A stretch of 64,000 bases of DNA from Nocardioides sp. JQ2195 (GTDB taxonomy: Bacteria > Actinomycetota > Actinomycetes > Propionibacteriales > Nocardioidaceae). Positions 59,000 through 64,000 of this stretch are shown here, piece by piece. The notes under the pieces were generated by a model, which saw only the letters and a program-made list of their open reading frames with translations, was not told where the DNA came from and searched no databases. Location: positions 2,356,001-2,420,000 of the forward strand of contig NZ_CP050902.1 of assembly GCF_012272695.1 (NCBI RefSeq). Reading direction: 5' to 3'. A program made the translations under genes and the position numbers. Position 1 is the stretch's first letter; each line of letters starts with the position of its first letter.

Positions 59000-59904
59000 C
59001 CGCCCGCGACCCGGCGTTCCGCTGCTCGACCGCAAGCCGGCTGCGGGACGAGCCGGTGGCAGGAACCGCCTCGACGGTCAGGGCGTTCCTGCTGATCGAG
59101 CACTCCGGCCCCTGGGGTGACAACGCCCTGCGCGACGCGCGACTGCCTGATGGGCTGGGCAACGCCGTGGCCGCACGGGCCGCGGCCGCCAGGGTCCGTC
59201 CCCTGCTGGTCCGCAGACCGGCCCGCGGCGAGCGCACCCAGGGCACCCGGGTCTTCGCTGCCTTCGCCCACCCCTCACGACCGTGGATCGGGGCCACGGT
59301 GCTCGACGACCCCCACCAGCTCCTCGAGCTCGACCTGCCCGCGCTCGGTGCCGGGCACTCCCCCGGCCTGACGGCGTACGACGGCACGCTGGTGTGCGTG
59401 TGCACGCACGGGCGCCACGACGCCTGCTGCGCCGAACGCGGCCGGCCGCTCGCCGCGGCGCTGGCCGCCGCCCACCCCGAGGCCACGTGGGAGGTCTCCC
59501 ACATCGGCGGTGACCGGTTCGCCGGCAACCTGCTGGTCCTCCCCCAGGGGCTCTACTACGGTCGCGTGGAGCCGGAGTCGGCGCTGGCGATCGCCGACGG
59601 CCTCGCCACCGGGCAGCTCGACCTGGACCACCTGCGCGGCCGCTCGTCCTTCCCCATGCCCGTGCAGTTCGCGGAGGTCGCGCTGCGTCGACAGCTCGGC
59701 GAGACGCGCGACGACGCCGTCCGCCTGCTCTCCCGACAGGTGGACGAGGACGTGACGCACGCGGTGTTCAGTGTCGGCGGCGCGCCCTGGGCCGTCAGGG
59801 TTCGTACGTCGACCGGTGACGAGCCGCTCCAGCTGACCTGCCGGGCCACGCGGGACAATCCGGTCCCCCACCACGAGACGCTGTCGATCGTCCGCGCAGG
59901 GTGA
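58996..59904 (+). CDS. Sucrase/ferredoxin-like iron-sulfur protein (302 aa)
   Basis: Member of the Suc_Fer-like family, which has a thioredoxin-like [2Fe-2S] fold. The cluster cysteines are in VCVCTHGRHDACCAERGRPL (about residues 134-147), and VSHIGGDRFAGNLLVLPQGLYYGRV follows (family hallmark, in parts). The N-terminus FRCSTASRLRDEPVAGTAS also fits. GTG 58996 overlaps the oxygenase stop (GTGA). It may deliver electrons to, or repair the iron of, the oxygenase. Pairing with a JmjC-type enzyme is recurrent in my knowledge of actinobacterial genomes, but no role is established. Confidence 0.85.
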   Translation: MTARDPAFRCSTASRLRDEPVAGTASTVRAFLLIEHSGPWGDNALRDARLPDGLGNAVAARAAAARVRPLLVRRPARGERTQGTRVFAAFAHPSRPWIGATVLDDPHQLLELDLPALGAGHSPGLTAYDGTLVCVCTHGRHDACCAERGRPLAAALAAAHPEATWEVSHIGGDRFAGNLLVLPQGLYYGRVEPESALAIADGLATGQLDLDHLRGRSSFPMPVQFAEVALRRQLGETRDDAVRLLSRQVDEDVTHAVFSVGGAPWAVRVRTSTGDEPLQLTCRATRDNPVPHHETLSIVRAG

Positions 59905-59917
59905 CGGCCACGGCCCG

Positions 59918-59942
59918 GGGTCGAGATCGCCGCGGTGGGTAC
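59918..59942 (+). promoter_or_regulatory. SigB/SigF-type promoter for the 59981 gene
   Basis: GGGT, 15 bases, GGGTAC, 38 bases before ATG 59981. Confidence 0.6.
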
Positions 59943-59980
59943 CGTCGGAGGCACGTTGACCCCCAGCACGAGGAGATCCC

Positions 59981-60409
59981 ATGAAGTTGAGCCACGTCCC
60001 GTTGCGCCTCGCCACCGGAGCCTTCATCCTCAACAGCGGCCTGTCCAAGCGGAAGCTGCCGCCCGAGGCCGCCGAAGGCCTCCAGGGCATGGCGGCCAAC
60101 GCCATTCCCCAGGCGAAGTCCATGGACCCGAAGGTCTTCGGCCAGACCCTCAGCACGGGTGAGATCGCCCTCGGCGCGGCCCTGCTCACGCCGTTCGTGC
60201 CCTCGGTGCTCGCCGGAGCCGCGCTGACCGCCTTCGGTGGCGGCCTGATCCAGATGTACCTGAAGACACCGGGCATGACGGAGGAGGGATCGAAGTTCCG
60301 ACCGAGCCAGCAGGGCACCGCGATCGCCAAGGACACCTGGCTCGTGGGAGTCGGTCTCAGCCTGCTGATCGACGGGCTGACGTCACGCAGGACGGGCCAG
60401 TCCGACTGA
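59981..60409 (+). CDS. DoxX-like small membrane protein (142 aa)
   Basis: Likely integral membrane protein with about three hydrophobic segments: an N-terminal one (LRLATGAFILNSGL), ALGAALLTPFVPSVLAGAALTAFGGGLIQMYL in the middle and DTWLVGVGLSLLIDGL near the end (in parts). The first conserved RLATGAFILNSGLSK and the late KDTWLVGVGLSLLIDG recall DoxX-type proteins, which interact with oxidoreductases. GAGGAGA precedes ATG 59981. A stress-type promoter is present upstream. Function unknown. Confidence 0.72.
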   Translation: MKLSHVPLRLATGAFILNSGLSKRKLPPEAAEGLQGMAANAIPQAKSMDPKVFGQTLSTGEIALGAALLTPFVPSVLAGAALTAFGGGLIQMYLKTPGMTEEGSKFRPSQQGTAIAKDTWLVGVGLSLLIDGLTSRRTGQSD

Positions 60410-60434
60410 CCGAGCACCACCGCCCGCCCGGCGC

Positions 60435-60986
60435 GTGCATGATCCTGAGGGGCGCGACGTGCTGCTGACCTTCGGACACGGTCGCCTCGAGCGCGACCAG
60501 CTCGGCGCGCTCCTGCGCGGCGCCGACGTCGAGACGGTCGTCGACGTACGCCGTTTCCCCGGCAGCCGGAGCAACCCGGCGGCCGCGGCGGGGCAGGTCG
60601 AGGACCTGCTCGCCGAGCTCGACATCGGTCATCGCCACGACGCCCGTCTGGGTGGGCGGCGACGACTCACCAAGGACGAGGACGAGGACACCCTCGACCC
60701 GTGGTGGCAGGTGGCCGCATTCCGCGCCTACGCCGCGTGGACGCGGACCGACGACTTCGCGGCAGGCCTGCGGGAGTTGCTCGCCGACGTCGACTCCCGG
60801 CGTACGGCGATCATGTGCTCGGAGGCGGTGTGGTGGCGCTGCCACCGACGGATCATCAGCGACGTCGCGGCGGTGGCCCACGACGTGCCGGTCCGGCACC
60901 TGATGCACGACGGGCGGCTGGTCGAGCACCCGATCAGCGACGGGGCACGACTGCGTCCCGACGGCGTGGTGGTATGGGACCGCTGA
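60435..60986 (+). CDS. DUF488-family protein (183 aa)
   Basis: Soluble DUF488 protein. The characteristic motifs are VVDVRRFPGSRSNP near residue 37 and MCSEAVWWRCHRRIISD (Cys and Arg/His, reminiscent of a phosphatase-like or nuclease-like site) near 130. GGRRRLTKDEDEDT occurs between them. GTG 60435 is taken as start; GTG 60459 (VLLTFGHG) would match shorter relatives. No enzymatic activity is proven for the family. It follows the DoxX-like gene by 25 bases, so co-transcription is likely. Confidence 0.85.
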   Translation: MHDPEGRDVLLTFGHGRLERDQLGALLRGADVETVVDVRRFPGSRSNPAAAAGQVEDLLAELDIGHRHDARLGGRRRLTKDEDEDTLDPWWQVAAFRAYAAWTRTDDFAAGLRELLADVDSRRTAIMCSEAVWWRCHRRIISDVAAVAHDVPVRHLMHDGRLVEHPISDGARLRPDGVVVWDR

Positions 60987-61033
60987 CCCGTCGGTCGTCG
61001 CCGGCGCAGCTCCCGGGGACGGCGAGCTGAGGG

Positions 61034-61450
61034 CTACTGGGTCGGGTTCTCGCAGAGGAACGGGGCCCGGGAACCCCCGGAGTGGTACTCGAACTCGGCA
61101 CCGCCCGCGGCGAGCACGATGCGCCGGCCCTCGACCAGCGCCTGGGTGTACATCCGACCCGGCTCGGCACAGCCGAGACTGCCGTCACGCCAGGTGACGT
61201 CCTGCACGCGCACCACCTCGACGTCGTCCGCCGCGATCCCCTGCCTCTCAGCCAGGTCGTCGACCGCCTCCTGCTGCTCAGGGGGCAGGGTTCCGGAGCC
61301 CGATGGAGAGGATCCCTGGCCGGGGCTCCGGGGGCCCGAGGTCGCGTCACTCATGCCTTCCTCCTCGTCATCGGAGTCGGACGAGGTGCCGCACCCGCAG
61401 GCCAGCACCGTGACCAGCAGCAACCCGACGAGATCCCGAGTGCACCTCAT
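61034..61450 (-). CDS. Lipoprotein, unknown function (138 aa)
   Basis: Signal peptide with lipobox LACGC at about residues 16-20 (MRCTRDLVGLLLVTVLACGC), then an acidic Ser/Gly/Pro-rich linker and a C-terminal part with a cysteine pair (GSLGCAEPG and PFLCENP). ATG 61450; the upstream in-frame ATG would extend the n-region unhelpfully. The domain after the linker looks like a small peptidase-inhibitor-type fold, but this is unsupported. Convergent with the DUF488 gene. Confidence 0.75.
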   Translation of the reverse strand: MRCTRDLVGLLLVTVLACGCGTSSDSDDEEEGMSDATSGPRSPGQGSSPSGSGTLPPEQQEAVDDLAERQGIAADDVEVVRVQDVTWRDGSLGCAEPGRMYTQALVEGRRIVLAAGGAEFEYHSGGSRAPFLCENPTQ

Positions 61451-61510
61451 GTCGTCCACCCTAGCCAACCGGCCCACGACGCGGACGGGACAGCGCGCTG
61501 CGCGGTCACC

Positions 61511-62887
61511 TCAGATCGGCAGGGCCTTGCCGGGGTTGAAAATTCCGTGCGGATCGAGGGCTGCCTTCACAGCGTGGTGCATCCGCGCGACCGCCGGTGA
61601 CAGCTCGCGGCCCAGACCGTCGCGCTTGAGCAGGCCGATGCCGTGCTCGCCGGTGACCGTGCCCCCGGCTTCGAGGGCGACCTGGATGATCTCGTCGAAC
61701 GCGGCCTGCGCGCGAAGGCCGGCGGCCTCGTCGCCGGGCGGGGTGACCAGCAACGGGTGCAGGTTGCCGTCGCCCTCGTGGGCGATGGTCGCCAGCTTCA
61801 CGTCGTGCCGATCGCCGATCGCCCGCAGCTGGCCGAGCACGTCGGGCACCCGGGACAGCGGCACGCAGATGTCCTCGGTCAGCACCACCCCGAGCCGCTC
61901 CATCGCAGGGAACGCGAGCTGCCGGGCGGCATACAACGCCTCCGACTCCTGCGCATCGGTGGACGCCGCGGTGTAGGTCGCACCGGCCTCCTCGAAGCAG
62001 CGGAGCAGCTCGGCCACCTCCTGCTCCCCCGATGCCCCGGGCGCGTCACTGCGTGCGATCAGCACGGCGTCCGCCTCGCTGGCCAGGCCCATGTTCCGCC
62101 AGGCGTCGACCGCCTCGAGGCAGCCCCGGTCGACCAGCTCAAGCAGGCTCGGCGCGACCCCTGAGGCACCGATGAGCGCCACTGCTCGCCCGGCATCCTC
62201 GAGCGAGTCGAAGTTGCCGATCACGGTCGTCGGCTCCGGCGGCAGCGGCCGCAGCTTCACCACGACCTCGGTGACGATCCCGAGCGTTCCCTCGGAGCCG
62301 ACCATCAGGCCGCGCAGGTCATAGCCGGCCACTCCCTTGGCGGTCCGGCGGCCCAGCCGCACCACCTCGGCGGTCCCGGTCACCACTTCGAGCTCGCGCA
62401 CGTAGTCGCCGGTGACGCCGTACTTCACGCAGCACATGCCGCCGGCGTTGGTGGCGACGTTGCCGCCGATCGTCGACCACGGGCTGCTCGCCGGGTCCGG
62501 CGGATACCAGAGGTCGTGCTCGACCAGGGCGGCACGGAAGTTGTCGTTGACCAGGCCGGGCTGCACGCGAGCCAGTCGGTGCTCGACGTCGACCTCGAGG
62601 ACCTGGTCCATCTCCTCCAGCGAGACCACCACCGCATCGGCCGTCGCGTTGGCGCCACCGGACAGTCCGGTGCCGGCGCCCCTCGTGACCACCGGGGTGT
62701 GGTGCTCGATGCAGGCCGCGACGACCGCACGCACCTGCTCGGTGGTGCGCGGGCGCACGACCGCCACCGGCACGTCGTACGCCGCCCACACAGCGCGGTC
62801 GTGGGCGTAGGCCGACGTGGAATCCGCGCTGATCAGCAGGTCGAGGTCGTCGATGGTCTCGAGCGTCTCGATGATGGTGGTCGTCAC
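61511..62887 (-). CDS. FAD-linked oxidase, GlcD/D-lactate dehydrogenase type (458 aa)
   Basis: PCMH-type FAD oxidase. The N-terminal FAD-binding domain has PRTTEQVRAVVAACIEHHTPVVTRGAGTGLSGGANA and GGNVATNAGGMCCVKYG (parts), and the C-terminal domain ends GTVTGEHGIGLLKRDGL...DPHGIFNPGKAL, typical of GlcD and D-lactate dehydrogenases. It oxidises a 2-hydroxy acid to a 2-keto acid. GAGGGAT lies before GTG 62887; the longer upstream frame is not homologous. It probably passes electrons to quinone or an electron-transfer flavoprotein. Stands alone. Confidence 0.92.
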   Translation of the reverse strand: MTTTIIETLETIDDLDLLISADSTSAYAHDRAVWAAYDVPVAVVRPRTTEQVRAVVAACIEHHTPVVTRGAGTGLSGGANATADAVVVSLEEMDQVLEVDVEHRLARVQPGLVNDNFRAALVEHDLWYPPDPASSPWSTIGGNVATNAGGMCCVKYGVTGDYVRELEVVTGTAEVVRLGRRTAKGVAGYDLRGLMVGSEGTLGIVTEVVVKLRPLPPEPTTVIGNFDSLEDAGRAVALIGASGVAPSLLELVDRGCLEAVDAWRNMGLASEADAVLIARSDAPGASGEQEVAELLRCFEEAGATYTAASTDAQESEALYAARQLAFPAMERLGVVLTEDICVPLSRVPDVLGQLRAIGDRHDVKLATIAHEGDGNLHPLLVTPPGDEAAGLRAQAAFDEIIQVALEAGGTVTGEHGIGLLKRDGLGRELSPAVARMHHAVKAALDPHGIFNPGKALPI

Positions 62888-63088
62888 AGCCGATCCCTCA
62901 CTTCCCACCGTGAGGCTATCCGCCCCGCCCCGGACAGCGTCCCCGAACATCCCCCTCGCGGCGGCAAGACCAGTCCCGCCGTCGTGTCCCACGACACGTG
63001 TCGAGTTGGACGATTCTCCTGCGGGTCGGGCCGATGACACGCACACTGGTCGAGGTCTTTTGCACAACTACGGGAGAAGCAACACCAC

Positions 63089-63517
63089 ATGAAGCGCATC
63101 ATCACCGGGCTCGCCACCCTCGCTGCCATCGTGACGCTCAGCGTCGCACCAGCCGTCCTCGTCGGGTCGTCGGCGGAAGCCGCCAGCGGCACCCCGGGCT
63201 GCATCACCAAGTCGGAGTTCCGCAAGGTCACCAAGAAGACCACGATCAAGAAGGCTCGTCGGATCATCGGCGCCAAGGGACGCCTGTCGTACTCCAACTC
63301 CTACTCGGACGGAGACGCGTCCCGCAGCTACGACTTCCGCCAGTGCGGTCAACGGTGGAGCCTCTCCTCGGTCTCGTTGGACTTCGAGAAGACCGAGCGT
63401 CGGGTGTGGGTCTCCGACTGGTACTGCTACGACGGCGAGTGCGAGGACTGGGGCGGCTACGAGACCAAGTACGTCAAGCCCTTCATCGTCACCGGCAAGT
63501 ACGCCTACTGGTTCTAG
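63089..63517 (+). CDS. Small secreted protein, unknown function (142 aa)
   Basis: Classical signal peptide (KRIITGLATLAAIVTLSVAPAVLV) with cleavage probably after AEA near residue 31. The mature part of about 110 residues has four cysteines (GCITKSEF, FRQCGQRW, WYCYDGECEDW) and many Lys, Tyr and Trp. KKTTIKKARRIIGAKG resembles a small helical unit found in some actinobacterial secreted proteins of the BLIP-like type. GGGAGAA precedes ATG 63089. The 3' end and the downstream gap carry a short repeat. Confidence 0.75.
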   Translation: MKRIITGLATLAAIVTLSVAPAVLVGSSAEAASGTPGCITKSEFRKVTKKTTIKKARRIIGAKGRLSYSNSYSDGDASRSYDFRQCGQRWSLSSVSLDFEKTERRVWVSDWYCYDGECEDWGGYETKYVKPFIVTGKYAYWF

Positions 63518-63546
63518 TCAGACTGGCTACTTCTGGTCAGACTGGC
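63506..63546. repeat. 19-22-bp direct repeat, two copies
   Basis: CTACTGGTTCTAGTCAGACTGG-type unit at 63506 and CTACTTCTGGTCAGACTGG at 63528. The first overlaps the stop of the secreted protein gene. The core is shared with the array at 37447-37526. Confidence 0.6.
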
Positions 63547-63570
63547 AAGCACCGGGTCGCTCAGGGAGCC

Positions 63571-64000
63571 TCAGCCCAAGTAGGCGTCCGCCAGCAGGTC
63601 GACGGAGCGCAACCGCTCCTCGACACGGGTGCCCTGGTGGGCCACGATCAGCTCGTCGGCACCGGTCTCCTCGGCGAACTGGTTGACCTGCTTCTGGATG
63701 ACGTCAGGAGTGCCGACCGCGCTGTAGGTCATCATCTGGTGCAGGTGCTGCGCCTGTGGTGACTCCAGCAGGACGTCGGCCTGCTCGTCGGTGTACGGCG
63801 TGCCCGGGCGCAGGATCAGCGCGACCCGGCTGCGCAGGACTTCCTGCCGCTGGCGCTCCGCATCGGCCTGGTCGTCGGAAGCGATGACGTTGTAGCCCGC
63901 CATGACGTGGGGTTCGTCGAGCTGCTGCGAGGGCTTGAACTCGCGGCGGTAGAGCTCGATCGCCTGGTGCAGCGCGGCCGGCGCGAAGTGTGAGGCGAAG
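63571..64000 (-). CDS. LLM-class flavin-dependent oxidoreductase (C-terminal fragment)
   Basis: The last 142 codons of a luciferase-like monooxygenase. The reading that enters from the right edge gives FASHFAPAALHQAIELYRREF, then PHVMAGYNVIASDD, and ends with VGTPDVIQKQVNQFAEETGADELIVAHQGT, all standard for the C-terminal half of this family (FASHFAP and PYVMxGxNV blocks). An internal Met at 63903 is not the true start. The gene begins beyond the window. Substrate unknown; members are FMN- or F420-linked. Confidence 0.88.
   Translation of the reverse strand, partial: FASHFAPAALHQAIELYRREFKPSQQLDEPHVMAGYNVIASDDQADAERQRQEVLRSRVALILRPGTPYTDEQADVLLESPQAQHLHQMMTYSAVGTPDVIQKQVNQFAEETGADELIVAHQGTRVEERLRSVDLLADAYLG

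Overview
The window is about 70% GC, carries closely packed genes with 4-bp ATGA/GTGA overlaps, and has an actinobacterial gene set: DsbA-VKOR, DUF222/HNH, DUF3099, DUF4235, EgtC-like, LigD without ligase, MetX/MetY. It reads as the chromosome of an aerobic actinobacterium, most likely a Nocardioides-like member of the Nocardioidaceae. No rRNA, tRNA, phage structural gene, transposase or CRISPR was seen.

Layout. 1-2918: a glycine-betaine-type ABC importer operon, cut by the left edge. 3029-5054: a YeiH-type exporter divergent from a LysR regulator. 5118-6695: LigD (phosphoesterase-polymerase). 6917-9777: an anchored protein and a DsbA-VKOR disulfide pair. 9937-12367: hypotheticals and a CtlX-type hydrolase. 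12379-18223: a Wadjet/Mks-like jetA-jetB-jetC operon with no jetD beside it, followed by a repeat-rich 650-bp stretch. 19443-21430: a divergent glutamate-cysteine ligase / EgtC-like pair. 21485-32000: redox and stress genes (flavodoxin-like, KatE, isochorismatase, methyltransferase, haem-oxygenase-like plus CDGSH, zinc dehydrogenase, small membrane proteins). 32144-34588: metY-metX. 34672-45478: membrane proteins, an SDR, a TPP enzyme, phosphoketolase and an MFS transporter. 45626-55844: many small stress-type genes, including a hemerythrin, a DksA-like protein, DDAH and YihY. 56081-57304: a DUF222/HNH protein behind a near-consensus LexA box. 57606-59904: an acidic repeat peptide, a cupin/JmjC oxygenase and a sucrase/ferredoxin-like protein in one tight operon. 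59981-64000: small proteins, a FAD-linked oxidase, a secreted protein and a partial LLM oxidoreductase.

Two patterns tie the region together. First, a promoter-like signal, GGGTAC with a T (usually GnnT) 15 nt upstream, lies just before about 16 genes or operons on both strands. It matches the -10/-35 of the actinobacterial SigB/SigF stress sigma group, so much of the window looks like one general-stress regulon. Second, intergenic spaces repeatedly hold short tandem arrays (units of 7 to about 100 bp), and one ~22-bp family occurs at two loci 44 kb apart.

The best candidate for an undescribed system is the 57.6-59.9 kb operon: a possible peptide substrate with four TDSDG repeats, a 2-oxoglutarate/iron-type oxygenase, and a thioredoxin-fold iron-sulfur protein, all behind a stress-type promoter. 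Functions are inferred from reading the sequence; no database search was run.
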